Assembly: GCF_011386835.1 (NCBI RefSeq)
Contig: NC_088792.1
Span: 236,102,394 to 236,166,393, forward strand
Source: Chrysemys picta bellii
Lineage: Eukaryota > Chordata > Testudines > Emydidae
Direction: 5' to 3'
Length of the DNA stretch: 64,000 nucleotides
Shown here: one piece after another, positions 1 through 11,479 of the stretch
Layout: each line of letters opens with the position of its first letter
Numbering within the stretch: position 1 is the first letter of the stretch
Program-made: the position numbers and the translations under genes
Notes under the pieces: generated by a model
What the model was told of the DNA's origin: nothing
Databases searched by the model: none
What the model saw: the letters and a program-made list of their open reading frames with translations, nothing else

Positions 1-2720
1 AGGGTAAACATACCATTATTCTGCTGTGAAAAATGTTGAGGCAAGCAAATTTCAGGTGTTCTTGATTTCATGAAAAATACTTTCATTGGTAAAATTTATC
101 TCACATTTCCATGTTCATATCACTTAACCATGCTAGCTCTGGAAGAGTTTTTTACATTTGAGTATACAGGAATCCCCAGTTATTGTCTAAGGCTTGATTG
201 CTTTCCTTTAGAAATGGAGTAAGGGAAATGGAATGGCAAAGAGGAATAAGCAACACAAAAGGAGGAAGAATAACCAACATGGTAAGTTTCGTAGGCATAA
301 TATATTTAATTGCTTTGATTCTAGTTAGGTTTAGTGGCAGTTGCATGGCTTTAATTCAAGCTTCTTGTTGTGTAACAAGCTCAAACCATGGATAGCATGC
401 CACTGCTACATCAACCATTTTCTCCATTTAGTGAAAGCCAGGATAAGCAAACTTTTCAAAATATACTGCAAGTCTCAATTTTTTAAAAAGTTTACTTTGG
501 AATATTCCATCTACTGTGCTAATAAGGATCTTATTTTCAATGCTTAATGGAACAATGGATTGCATTTTAATAACTAAATGCTATAACTCCTGGTGGAAAA
601 TTTTAAAGTGGTATACCCCTATTTTAAGATATGAAGTGGACTTTCTTTCATATAGCACACTAGGGACAACTCCCATGAGCTCCAGGATGGTAAGAGGCAG
701 GAACCATGCCCTGAAGTCAGATATAATGTGGGAGGCAATGGAAACGTAGTCTGCCCTGAATCAGGGGCAATGTGTAGTTAAGCAAGGACCAAACTCTGAT
801 GTAGAGTCACAGTTTGGTTCTTGGTTCCCCACTGCTCAATGGAGGAGTGAGCTGTGCCAGCCCTTTTCCCAGTGCAGCTTACTTTCCCCCTCAGCATTAG
901 TGCTAGCTTAGCTGTGCTGATCAGTGCATTTAGAGAACCGTCAAAGCTCCATCCATTCACCACCACTGTCCACTCATTCCCCACCCATCTATGCAGGATG
1001 GTGAGCATCAACTCTGTGGTGGTTGATCACGCCCAACCCCTGTGCTGCTATATGCAGATAACAAACACAGAAGAGTAAGGGAGCTCCTTATTAGTGTCCT
1101 GCATGAGTGCACAGCCAGGGTCATGATCTGGCTCTAAACTGGTGTGAGTCACACATGAAGAGCCTGAAAATGGGATAAGGAGGAGTAAAGTAGGAAGTGA
1201 AGCTACTTTCACATTCTTACACCCTCCTCTTAGTTCCTTTTCTTACAGCACTCCTCTATTCTGTCCCCTTGACATGTGAATGATCACATTTTAGGCTCCA
1301 TTAGCTTCAGTTGCACTCTGAGGTGGTTTGTAAGTAAGTGAGAGTCTAAGTCTAAGGGAAGAAGACAAAGTTCTAATGTGTGGCCCATGTAAGGGCTGGG
1401 GAAGTTGTAAATTACATCAGCTTTAGTGTTCCTTAGACTCGCATCTGAAACTAGCTCTGAGTCTTTATTCCCTCTTGTATTATGCCACCCACACCATGTT
1501 GCTAGATGAAAATATAAAATAATAAACAATATGCTGGACTACTGTGGCAGTGAAGGGGTACATGGTAAATTGGCTCATTCATATGATTGCTGAACCAAAG
1601 GGACCAAATACAGGTTCTGTTCCAAGCCTACAAAAGAAATCATCCTCTCCTGTATGGAAAATAACCACAGAAATACTGCATTTAATTAGTATGTGGGAAC
1701 CCTTTATAGCAAATATGTTGAGAGGGAATGGAAGTTCTCTCTGCCCTGATACAAGCTTTTTTCTGCTTCAACTTCTATAGCTAATTGTGACTGGAATTGT
1801 GTTTTATGAGCCCAAGCTTTGTTTTACAGATTGCTACTATTGCCATCCATGGGTGGGTATCTTTGATGGGGCAGGATGTGTTTTCTTGTTGGCTATAGTT
1901 TTACTTCAGTTTTGAAGTTCCTTTGCCATATGGCATTATTTATTCAAGAGAAAAATATTAAGATTTTTTTTCCCCCCTGAAAGGGTTTTAAATAACTCTT
2001 TAAAAACAGTTATTTTCTGTCATTCCATTTATTTTTTGGCATCATATTGTCCCTCTTAATTACTTCATGCTATGGAGAGAGCTCAATGGCAAATTGCACT
2101 CTAATTCTGTATATACTCTTCCACTCAACCATCACTTTAGCAGTTTCACATTTATATAATTTGAAGTTGTCTTATCTTTTCTCCTGAGCCTACCTATCAC
2201 TGAAGGAAACCTTATCTGTTAGGATCAGAGCTTTCTTAAAGTGTCCAATCAGCTCTGTGAGATTGAGCCAGTCCAATAGTGCTCTGATATACATATATCA
2301 ATAGAATGGGGGAGAAGGGTTAAGGTAGGAGATGAAAAGGGGTGAAAACAAGTGACAAGAGAATCAGAGGAGGGGTATAGTTGATGACTCGGGTCCCAAT
2401 CTTGCAAGTTTTTCCATGTGGGCAGATGCTTGCCCTTGTGTGGAACCCTACTGATATCAAGAGGGCTCTGTGTGGATACAAGCACTTGCCCGCCCACCCA
2501 GAACAGCATGTAGGATTTGGCCCACTGAAGAGAAGGAATAAGTAACTTGTGGAACTCCCTGCATGCAGATTATTTGATCATTGATTTAACATTACTAGTT
2601 AAGAATGTGAAGGCATTTTTTGTTTTCCTATGTACACAGAGCAAAACATGTACTTTCAGTTTCAAGTAAGTACTTCAGAAATCAATAATATTCAGATAGG
2701 TATTATTATGGGGGGGAAAA
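1..2720. other. Unassigned non-coding DNA
   Basis: AT-rich sequence with only short open frames on both strands. No transposon ends, coding motifs or RNA gene were recognised. Confidence 0.5.
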
Positions 2721-2734
2721 GCTTCTATAGTGTT

Positions 2735-2925
2735 TTTCATCAGTAGATCTCAAATGCTTGACAAAGGAAGTCAATGTTGCTATGCACATTTCACAGATGG
2801 AGAAACTGAGGCACAGAGATGTGAAGGAGCTTGTCAAAGGTCACCCAGCAGGCTAGTGGTAGAGCCAGGAACAGAACCCAGGTCTTCAGGCTCTGGTCTA
2901 GCCATTAGGCAACACTGCCTTTGTT
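2735..2925 (-). repeat. MIR-type SINE
   Basis: The reverse complement carries the MIR core: the forward strand reads ACAGATGGAGAAACTGAGGC, then a CACAGAG stretch, AAGGTCACCCAGCAGG, and AGAACCCAGGTCTTC. These blocks are diagnostic of MIR/CORE-SINEs, which are ancient in amniotes. Well preserved but without visible target duplications. Confidence 0.8.
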
Positions 2926-2929
2926 TAAA

Positions 2930-3505
2930 TGACGGCTCTTACATATATCAAATCATAAACATTATATCTCAGTGAGCTTAACTCAATCTTGCTCTTCATA
3001 ATGGTAGGTTTGTTATATTAGCTTGTATTTCAGTACATTAATATTCAAAGGGCAATGTGCCTATCTGAATTGAAGGTTGCACAAAAAATCAATCACACTT
3101 TTCTTTTTCCTCTCTGCTAAGGAAATGAAATACAAAAACTGTTAAAGATAATGTACTGTACATATGAATAGGAGAAGAGTTGAATTCATGTTCTCACAGC
3201 AACTCTGTTTCCTAACTCTTATGCATTTAAAGTTTCAGCCATAATGTTGCATTAATATAGAGTTTTGCATGTAACTGTTATATTTCTCCTGACTGGGGGG
3301 GGAAAACTAGTACAGCACTACAACTCAGGGCAGGAGTGAAATTATTAGGTTACAAACATGTCCTTTCATTGCCTTATGTATGTCTAAAGAGTGCAGTTAA
3401 GTCACTGCGCTGCATTGGTGACAGTAGAGAGATGCACAAGCAAACATTTATTATAGCACCACCCCCTAAGAATCAGATTTTGGGGAAGGTCGATGGCCTG
3501 TGTTA
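2930..3505. other. Unassigned non-coding DNA
   Basis: No gene or repeat recognised. Short G-run near 3295. Confidence 0.4.
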
Positions 3506-3507
3506 TA

Positions 3508-3600
3508 CACCTCTACTCCCCCCTCCCCCCCGAGCCCTGTTTTACTGCATTATATCCAAATTCGTGTTATATCGGGTCACGTTATATCTGGGTAGACGTG
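3508..3600. mobile_element. 93-bp TA-flanked mini-element
   Basis: Starts CACCTCTAC and ends GTAGACGTG, which are inverted copies matching at 8 of 9 positions, with TA on both sides (3506-3507 and 3601-3602). The interior has repeated GTTATATC(G/T)GG motifs. I recognise this as a deleted copy of a turtle element whose ends read CACCTCTACCCCGATATAAC. The TA target suggests a Tc1/mariner or pogo relative. Confidence 0.6.
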
Positions 3601-3602
3601 TA

Positions 3603-3662
3603 TATGAGGTCAGATGAGATTATAACAATGGCCCCTTCTGTCCTTGCAATCTACGAATATAT
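3603..3662 (+). mobile_element. CR1 LINE 3'-terminal fragment
   Basis: Reads AGGTCAGATGAGATTATAAC, then AATGGCCCCTTCTGTCCTTG and TCTACGAATATATG. This is the typical CR1 tail (aggtcagactagatgat, tggtcccttctggcctt, tctatga). It abuts the TA-flanked mini-element. Confidence 0.75.
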
Positions 3663-3734
3663 GCTCTACAGCTAGTCATCTACCTCTCTAGATATCCTAT
3701 GACCCTCATCAAAATAGTATCTGAACACCTCAAA

Positions 3735-3925
3735 ACCATAATGGATTTTAACTTCATAAGATCCCTGTGCAGTAGGGAAGTATTATCCTTACTTTACAAA
3801 TGTGGATCTGAGGCACTGGGTAGCTTGTGATTTGCTTAGTCACACAACATCTGTAATTGAAGCAGGAACTGAATGCAGGTCACTTAAATCCCATCTGAGG
3901 TTTCTAGCCACTAATTACCTCTTCT
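3735..3925 (-). repeat. Diverged MIR-type SINE
   Basis: Forward strand has TTACAAATGTGGATCTGAGGC, a decayed copy of the MIR block, then GTCACACAACATCTGTAATTG and GCAGGAACTGAATGCAGGTC in the expected order. Confidence 0.55.
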
Positions 3926-4475
3926 ACCACTGACAACATAGTGTGTGTGGAGGGCAAAACCATAGCTCACGTAACTAGCAGCACTAGTTAGGAGCCATCC
4001 TTATCAGGGGGTCAGAGGGCCACAGTTGTGGCCAGCCCATATGTGGGAGGCAAAAGTAGATGTGTGGATGTTCGTTGTATCCTTCCACTTCCCCTTGTGG
4101 AACTGCACAGGGACCATCCATGATCTAGCCTTAATTCAGATCAAAACAGGGACTTGATTCTACACTATCCTGTTAATATTTGCAGACTCACCTTAGTTTT
4201 TCTTGCACACAATTCAAAGCTTAACTGATCTAGGTTATGAATTCAGACCTCTTTCTATTAGCTTAGGCCAGCACAGGGATGAGAGGAACCAAAATCCCAA
4301 TTACACATACAAGTATTGACAATTAGTGAGGCCATAATAATAATTTAATAGTTGAACCCTAGTGCTTTGAGAGCAGGGAGATTTATATTTGGGGTTACAG
4401 AACTATAGGGATGGGAAGGAACAAGTGTAAATCAATAATCAGCCATCTATTCATGGCAGAAAAGAAACAAAAACA
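3926..4475. other. Unassigned non-coding DNA
   Basis: No open frame or repeat family recognised in this interval. Confidence 0.4.
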
Positions 4476-4539
4476 AACCAGCAACAACCTGGATGATAAC
4501 TGGCTTTTTAAACAAAGGAGATGATGTAGATCTAATCTA

Positions 4540-5172
4540 CATGGATTTCAGTAAAGCATTTGATACAGGTACACATGGGAAATTATTAGTTAAATTGAAG
4601 AACATGGGGATTAATCTGAGAATTGAAAGGTGGATAGAGGAGACTACAATGGGTCATACTGAAAGGTGAACTGTCAGGCTGGAGGGAGGTTACTAGTGGA
4701 GTTCCTCAGGAATTGGTCTTGGGACCAATCTTATATAACATTTTTATTACTGACCTTGGCACAAAAAGTGGGAGTGTGTTAATACAATTTGAAGATGACA
4801 CAAGGTTGGGAGGTATTGAATATCCCACAAAATGATCTGGATGACCTTGTAAACTGGAGTAATAGAAATGGGATGAAATTTAATAGTGCAAGGTCATGCG
4901 TGCATTTAGGGACTAACAACAAGAATGTCTGCTATAAGTTAGGGATGTATCAGTTGGAAGTGGTGGAGAAGGAGAAAGACCTGGGTGTATTGGTTGATCA
5001 CAGAATTACTATGAGCTGTCACTGTGATGCAGCTATGAAAAAGGCTAATGCAGTCATAGGATGCATCAGGCAAGGTATTTTCAGTAGAGACAGGGAAGTG
5101 TTAATACCATTATACAAGCCACTGGTGAGACCTCATCTGGAATACTGTGTGCAGTTCTGGCCTCCTGTGTGA
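4540..5172 (+). pseudogene. CR1 reverse-transcriptase remnant
   Basis: Encodes the palm and thumb end of a CR1 reverse transcriptase that would copy CR1 RNA at a nick in the target. The only long open part is 4789-5172, covering the region after the catalytic loop up to the conserved YCVQFW block. Upstream the same protein can be followed only by switching frame, and the stop at 5170-5172 falls inside the conserved region. Confidence 0.8.
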
Positions 5173-5293
5173 AAGAAAGATGAATTCAAACTAGAAAAGG
5201 TGCAGAGAAGGGCTATGAGGATGATCCAAGGAATGGAAAACTTACCCTTAAGAGAGGAGATTCAAAGAGCTTGGCTTATTTAGCCTAACCAAA

Positions 5294-5540
5294 CATAGGC
5301 ACTGAGTTTTCTTTTTCCCCAGGGGTGCTCCAGCCCCGCTCCACCCTGAGGCCCCGCCTCACTCTGCCTCTTTTGACCCTGCTCCAACCCCTCCCACAGG
5401 GTCCTGCCCACTCGGTGCTCTCTGCCCTCCCCAAGCACTTTCCCCAGCCGCTGAACTGCTGTGGCTGGTGGGTGCTAAGCACCCACAATTTTTACCCGTG
5501 GGTGCTTCAGTCCCAGAGCACCCTGGAGTCAGCACCTGTG
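5294..5540. mobile_element. 247-bp non-autonomous hAT-like element in CR1
   Basis: Flanked by exact 8-bp duplications TAACCAAA at 5286-5293 and 5541-5548. Ends are imperfect inverted repeats: CATAGGCACTGA at the left and TCAGCACCTGTG at the right. The interior is pyrimidine- and GC-rich with no coding potential. An 8-bp duplication with short inverted ends is the hAT signature. Removing it rejoins the CR1. Confidence 0.9.
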
Positions 5541-6569
5541 TAACCAAAAGAAGGCAGAGGGGCGATATGATTGCTCTCTATAAATGCATCAGAGGGATAA
5601 ATACCAGGGAGAGATGATTTTAAATCAAGTCCTAATGTGGACACAAGAACAAATGGATATAAACTGGCCATCAACAAGTTTAGGCTTGAAATTAGACAAA
5701 GGTTTCTAACCATTAGAGGAGTGAAATTCTGGAACAGCCTCCCAAGGAGAGTAGTGGGAGGAAAAAATCCTAACTGGCTTCAAGACTGAGCTTGATAAGT
5801 TTATTGAGCAGATGATATGATTGCCTACAATGGTATGTACTTGATCTGTGGCTGCTAGTAGCAAATATCTCCAATGGCTGATGATAGGACATTAGATGGG
5901 GAGGGCTCTGAGTTACTATAGAGAATTCTTTCCCAGATGTCTGGCTGGTAGGTTTTGCCCAAATGCTCAGGGTCTAACTGACTGCCATATTTGGGGTCGG
6001 GAAGGAATTTTTCCCCCATGTCAGATTGGCAGAGATCCTGGTGTGTGGTTTGTTTGTTTGTTTGTTTTTTCCCTCCTGCAACATGGGGCATGGGTCACTT
6101 TCAAGTTTAAACTAATGTAAATGGTGGATTCTCTGTAGCTTGAAGTCTTTTTAAATCAGCTAGAGGTTAGGGATCTATTACAGGAAGGGTCAGAGAGTCT
6201 CTGTGGCCTACACTGTGCAGGAGGTCAGACTAGATTATTATGGTCTCTTCTGATCTTAAAGTCTGAGTGTGCCTTAGGATCCAATCCTGCAGTCTATACA
6301 AAGGAAAGACTTCCCAATGCCAATGAAAGCTTTCCAGAGTCAGGATTGGTCCTTATAGGATGTACAGCATTTTACACACAATTCTGTCTTGTGTGTTTGT
6401 TTTTTGGAGGGAAGGGGAAGCCTCCAGCTGGCTCCTCCACCAGTCTCTTTGAAGATCTGCTGAGTTTGAATAGTCAAATCCCTGCATGTAAGAGCCATGT
6501 GGTCAACTCACACTTACAACGGAAGAATTTGAAAGAAACTTTGAGAGCCTCCCTCAGAGGAGAGGTTTG

Positions 6570-7680
6570 ACAATATTACTGGTCTAGCAGACGGGGGAAG
6601 CAGTAGACATAACTTATCTTAATTTTACTAAGGCTTTTGACACAGTCCCAGATGACATTCTCATGAGCAAACTAGGGAAATACAGTCTGAATGATTTTAC
6701 TACAAGGTGGGTGCACAACCGGTTGAAAGACCATACTCCGAGTGGTTATCAATGGTTTATCAAACTGGGAAGAGCGTATCTTGTGGGCTTCTACAGGGGT
6801 CACTCCTGGGTTTGGTACTATTCAATATTTTTCATTAAATATATGAATGAAATGGATAATGGAGTGGAGAGTATGTATATAAAATTTGCAGATGACTCCA
6901 GGCTGGGAGGGGTTGCAAGCACTTTGGAGGACAGGATTAGAATTCAAAATGACCTTGACAAATTGGAGAATTAGTCTGAATTAAACAAGATGAAATTAAA
7001 GACAAATGCAAAGTCCTTCACTTAGGAAGGGAAAAAAATCAAATGCAGAGCTACAAAATGGAGAATAAGTGGTTTGGCAGTAACACTGCTGAAAAGGATC
7101 TGGGGGCTATAGTGGATCACAAACTGAATATGAATAAGGCTATGATTTTGCCATGGGTATTTTTATTAAAAGTCAGACAGGATGCATGCAACAAACAATA
7201 AATCATGGATCTACTGAAGCCAAAGGCCAAGCCCCGCTGCCTGAGGCTGAAGCCCAAGCCCTGCCACCCAAGGCTAAATTATTGGAATTTTCAAGAAGTC
7301 AGAGGACTCATAAAATCACAGAATCCATGACAGATTCGTAGCCTTAAATATGAATCAACAATGTGATACAGTTGTGAAAACTGCATTCTGAGGATTATGA
7401 AAAGGAATGTTGTATGTAAGACACAGGAGATAATTGTCCTGCTCTACTCAGCACTTGTGAGTACTGTCCAATTATGGGCACCACACTCCAGGAAAGATCT
7501 GGACAAATTGGAAGAATCTAGAGGAGAGCTTCCAAGGGAGGCTGTGGAATCCCAATCATTGGAGGTTTTTAACAGGTCAGACACATGCCTTTCAGGGATG
7601 GTCCAGGCTTACTTGGTCCTGCCTCCGCTCCAGGGGCTGGACTTGATGACATCTCAACCAGCCTTACATTTCTGATGCAT
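6570..7680 (+). mobile_element. CR1 LINE fragment, internally deleted and split
   Basis: Starts with NFTKAFDTVPDDIL-like reverse-transcriptase sequence. It continues with KFADDSRLGGVASTLEDR inside a 103-codon open stretch at 6663-6974, then AEKDLGAIVDHKLNM, the insert at 7135-7346, QQCDTVVKTAF, LYSALVSTVQLWAPHSRKDL and the late EAVESQSLEVFN block. It belongs to a different CR1 subfamily from the copy at 4480-6275. A deletion joins the thumb to the C-terminus near 7525. Confidence 0.88.
7135..7346. mobile_element. 212-bp hAT-like element inside CR1
   Basis: Exact 8-bp duplications AATATGAA at 7127-7134 and 7347-7354. The ends are inverted repeats: TAAGGCTATGATTTTG at the left and CAGATTCGTAGCCTTA at the right, agreeing at 13 of 16 positions. 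The interior includes an AAGCC(C/A)AAGC-rich patch that resembles 22561-22592. Confidence 0.88.
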
Positions 7681-9465
7681 GTCCCTCTTCTTCAGGTTTC
7701 TCTCTGAACATAGCCAAACCTTTGTCCCATGAAACATTTTCTACTGGAAGATGGAGAAGCTGTCTCTTCATTACCTTAACTTCAGCTAGCAACAGCAACT
7801 GCTTTTGAAGAAGGTAATACAAATATACTGCAGTTTGCATCAGCTAACCGTGATACAGGAAAAAACACTGAGATGATGACTAAGAGTGCTCCCAAGAACT
7901 GAGGGCTTCGGGGAAGTTCCATTAAAGACCGTGAAAAGACTCTCATTGCAATCACTAGAGTTGGATTAGACCCTAATGTGTTGTGTTAACAAACTGGGCT
8001 TTGTCCTAGCCAAGCTGCCATGACACACACACACTCTTCTGTAGGTAGAAACCCACCATTACCTGAAGATAGTGGAAGCACTCCTTGCTGGGATTAAAAG
8101 CTTCTTCTAAGGAAGATGAATGCTAACCAGAATACTAAATTCAAAATTGTACAGTAGATAGTCAAATGGATGGTAAAATTTTCATTATTTTGAAACAAAG
8201 TCTTAATCTTTTAACATGCCTACTGCGACCTGCTGTGGAAAGAGTTGTCACATTATAATCGTGTGAAGATCATATTGATACTCCATATTTCCTATGACTA
8301 GAGTTATCTGAATCTCCCACAGATAGTCTGACATTTCCAGATGCACAGTCATCTGTACAGAAAGGCTGTTTTGTTAGAGAGCAGAAGGGGGTCTTTCACT
8401 GACTGCTTTTGAGTTTAACATTTATAGCTATTGAACAAGACAGCATCAAATATCTTTTCTGATCTTAGTTACAGTACTACAGTGAGATGTATGTGGGTCA
8501 TTTCAACTTTGATATCCTGTATAAAGCCCCACCATGTGTTCATTAGCCCTCACGACCTTCTACTCAATCATTACTCTGGGACAAGAAATACAAAATGAAG
8601 AGACACAATTTCATGCTGTTTTTCAGCAGTTTTAAATTTAGTTTTAGAAGTTTGTACTAGAGCCACACACTTCACATATTTTAAAAAGGCAAGGATTTAA
8701 AGTGACCTGTTGGAGTTGGCTTCATGTGTAATTAGGTGGCTTGTACTCTGGACAGTGTTGAACTCAAAAGACTATTTCTTGCTTATGCAAACAAATGGCT
8801 TTCTGCATATATAGTAGTTCACGTTGTTTAAGTTTTGCTATTTAGTTAAACATCTCATCAAAAATAGTTTTTTGTTTTGGTGCATTGCCACATGCATTGG
8901 AACAATAAAGCTGCAAAAATTGCAAAGTTCTAGCCAAACAAAAATGACCTACCTTAGGGACTGCAGGTTTGACTGAAAAACAAAATTAAAGAATCCAATG
9001 TGAAATGATAATACAACTTCCAAGGAATAACTGAGCTTAATAAAACTGCTCTTTATCATTAAATAATTATAGCCACTGGTCCAGGATCCCCTCTCGGTTA
9101 CACTTTTGTGTAATTCCTTTGACCAGTTGTGCACTTTTCAGATCAGACCTTTGTCATAACTCTAACACTCAAAGTGAGAATACCCATTTTTTTTTAAATA
9201 TATAGAGAGAGTTATTGCACCCCCAATGAACTTCGCTCTCAATAAATATATTGTAGCATGTTACCCTCTCCCTGATTCCTTGGGTTATGTTCTTATAATA
9301 ATAATAATATGATGCTGCTTTTTTGACATGTCAGCTTTTGTTCTTATTTGAGACCACTAGTTGATGAATTATTGATTACTTATTGTTCATGATTGGTTTG
9401 ATTGTGTTCTTCACATACTCATCACTTTGGGTCAAGCATAATCAGTGCTTTGGATCAAAGGCATT
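7681..9465. other. Unassigned non-coding DNA
   Basis: No transposon ends, coding motifs or structured RNA recognised. A short (ATA)n run occurs near 9297. Confidence 0.45.
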
Positions 9466-9535
9466 ACAGGCTGAATCCTGAAGTACTCACTCAGGGTGAA
9501 ATCCTGGCCCCATTGAAATCAATGGTAATATTCCT
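9466..9535. repeat. Fragment of palindromic repeat with CCATTGA/TCAATGG core
   Basis: CCATTGAAATCAATGG at 9510-9525 is a perfect 7-bp-arm palindrome with a 2-bp spacer. The flanks (aatcctg, gtgaaatcctggcc) match a family seen at other places in this window. Confidence 0.5.
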
Positions 9536-10225
9536 TAGCCTGTTCTCAAACAAAATGCCCATTAAAGTGAAAAGGAGTTTTTCGTGTCTATTACATAAAT
9601 AACATATTTAAGTCCTTAATAATATTTACCTACCTCAGAGGGGGAACTGTCTATAGATGAGATTTTTGTGCAGCACAAAACTCTCAGCCAACAGGGAGAG
9701 GGCACAAAAATGGCTTTACCCCCGCTTTCTCCCCAGAACACTGGAAGCAAATACAGATGACAGTGAGACACAGCAGCCTATTCCCTCCAGTGGGAGGGTT
9801 GCCATGCCCACAGAGAAGCTATCTCTAGGAAGGGTGGTGGAAGCAGGGTGCCTGGCGCAGCTGGGTGAAGGAAGGAGTGTCTGAAATTGCTGAACTGGAG
9901 AATTAACAGGACTGGGACAGAGAGGTTGCCTTGGGCAATTGGTAGGTGTGTGTAGGGGATAAGTGGGTGCCTAGAGCAGGGAAATTAGCAGTGGTTTGGG
10001 TGAAGGGCCACATGCATAGCCCAGGACAAATCATGTTCAGCACCATTTCAAAACTGTAGTGACACAGGCTTCCAGAACTAAAGTAAAAGTCTGAGAGAAA
10101 ACAAGCACCTTTCCTGAAACAATCTTTGAACGCATTTTGGCCTTGCCTGGATTTCCAACTATGCAATGCTCAGCATTGGTTTAACTGCACTGATTGTTCC
10201 TACCTGTTGTGCGCAGTATGTAAAT
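9536..10225. other. Unassigned non-coding DNA
   Basis: A purine-rich patch lies at 9660-9960. No family recognised. Confidence 0.4.
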
Positions 10226-10227
10226 TT

Positions 10228-10310
10228 TCTAGAGACCAGGTGGGTGAGCTAATATCTTTTATTGGATCAACTTCTGTTGGTGAGAGAGACAAGCTTTTGA
10301 GCTACACAGA
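10228..10310. repeat. Fragment of a common turtle interspersed repeat
   Basis: Contains GGTGGGTGAGCTAATATCTT, ATTGGATCAACTTCTGTTGG, GAGAGAGACAAGCTTTTGAG and CTACACAGAGCTTG in order. I recognise this string as an abundant sauropsid repeat. Its class is not settled from this fragment. Confidence 0.55.
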
Positions 10311-10889
10311 GCTTGTTATATTTGTAATACCAAAGAAAAGCTCCTTGCTGTATGTCTCCAACTGCAGAGCTGAAAGTGAAGTGGCCATCTTTACTGAGAA
10401 GAGAAACTAACAGGAAATGTGAGGCAGCCACCTTTGTGGATAATAGTGCGTATACTAAAATTACTGGAAACTATTTATTAAAGGAGAATAGATATCTGCC
10501 AGAATAAAGGTACATAGAGAAAGGGCGGGGGAAAGCACCCATAACTTAGATGATAAACTGAGAGAAAACAATGCATGGGAACAGCTAGTAAAAAAAAAAA
10601 AAAAAACAATAATTTAAAGACACCATGAAAAAAGAGTGCAAGTGCAAAGGGTATTTGCATTACATGTATGCCCAGTGAGGGAGTATCCATGAGGATCGAT
10701 AAGGTATTTAATGGGGGCAAAAATGGTCAAGGAGAGTCAAATCTTTTGGCTGTATTTGAAACTGGAAACTTAAAATGTCAAGTTGCTGTTCAGCTACACT
10801 ATGTGGGTGAGGAAGTAAATTATGCTTCTGATTCACTGCCCCCCACACAGCAGAGATGTAGATCCATTTGAAAAATCCCTTTTTGTTCT

Positions 10890-10893
10890 GACT

Positions 10894-10924
<31 letters not shown>
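10890..10924. repeat. Poly(T) tract
   Basis: About 33 T interrupted by a single C, ending in TTTTAG. It could be a decayed poly(A) on the other strand or a pyrimidine tract. Confidence 0.7.
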
Positions 10925-10925
10925 A

Positions 10926-11465
10926 GAAAAATGTGATAAATGAAACATTTGTCTTCAGAAAACTGGTGCAGGAAGTAGGTAAAACACTGACCAGCTGTAA
11001 TGCAAGATTATACCAGCTGGCACTCAGATCTGAGTTGGATGACATGGATCATAAAATCAACCTGCAAATTGTTCAATATTGTACAAAATGTGATGCTGTG
11101 AAGAGGTAGCCAACAGCCAAAGTGAAGAAGCTGGAACACATGCTGCAAAAGCAGAATCAAGACTTCAAGCAGTTGAGACTGAAAAGGAAGTGACTGAAAG
11201 AGATTTTAAAAAGGCACAGGAACAAACTGATGGATTTACAGAAGGAAGGAGTAAAAATTGTGAAACTCAAATAGCAAGTGGAATCTTGGTGGCAAACACA
11301 GGCAAAGAAGAAATGAAACTTTTCAGAGGCACTCCAGATGCTCATTGACAGTATAACCAAGGAGAAAAGACAAATACATCTTGCCTTCTCAATCTTTTCA
11401 TATAGATAAACCAAAATTCCAGGGACAGTGCTGATATTAAAAATGTTCAAGTCATAGCAGTCCAT
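10926..11465 (+). pseudogene. Coiled-coil-like coding relic, unidentified
   Basis: One frame reads protein-like for about 165 codons, broken by four stops, at least three of which (11107 TAG, 11191 TGA, 11272 TAG) are one substitution from a sense codon. Visible blocks include FVFRKLVQEVGKTLTSCNAR, SELDDMDHKINLQIVQYC, KVKKLEHMLQKQNQDFKQL and MDLQKEGVKIVKLK, which look like charged coiled coil. The upstream pyrimidine tract ending TTTTAG would suit a splice acceptor. AATAAA at 11779 could end a 3' UTR. I do not recognise the gene. It could be a processed pseudogene, a dead exon or chance. Confidence 0.3.
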
Positions 11466-11479
11466 TAGAAACTTTCAAA

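Larger units (their letters stand above)
4480..6275 (+). mobile_element. CR1 LINE, 5'-truncated, split by a hAT-like element
   Basis: Reverse-transcriptase sequence starts around 4500 (DLIYMDFSKAFDT, then TSGVPQ) and runs through an uninterrupted 127-codon stretch at 4789-5172. Late CR1 blocks follow: LEVVEKEKDLGVLVDHRITM and LVRPHLEYCVQFWPPV. After the insert at 5294-5540 the frame resumes with AEGRYDCSL-like sequence, then the CR1 3' UTR with a (TTTG)n stretch at 6048-6067 and the tail AGGTCAGACTAGATTATTAT near 6210. Stops and frameshifts show it is dead. The active-site region is degraded: the FADDTKLGG block reads FEDDTRLGG. Confidence 0.9.

Noticed and set aside
5325..5547. Open frames in the hAT insert at 5294-5540
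   Set aside because: Pro/Leu-rich chance frames in a pyrimidine-rich mini-element.
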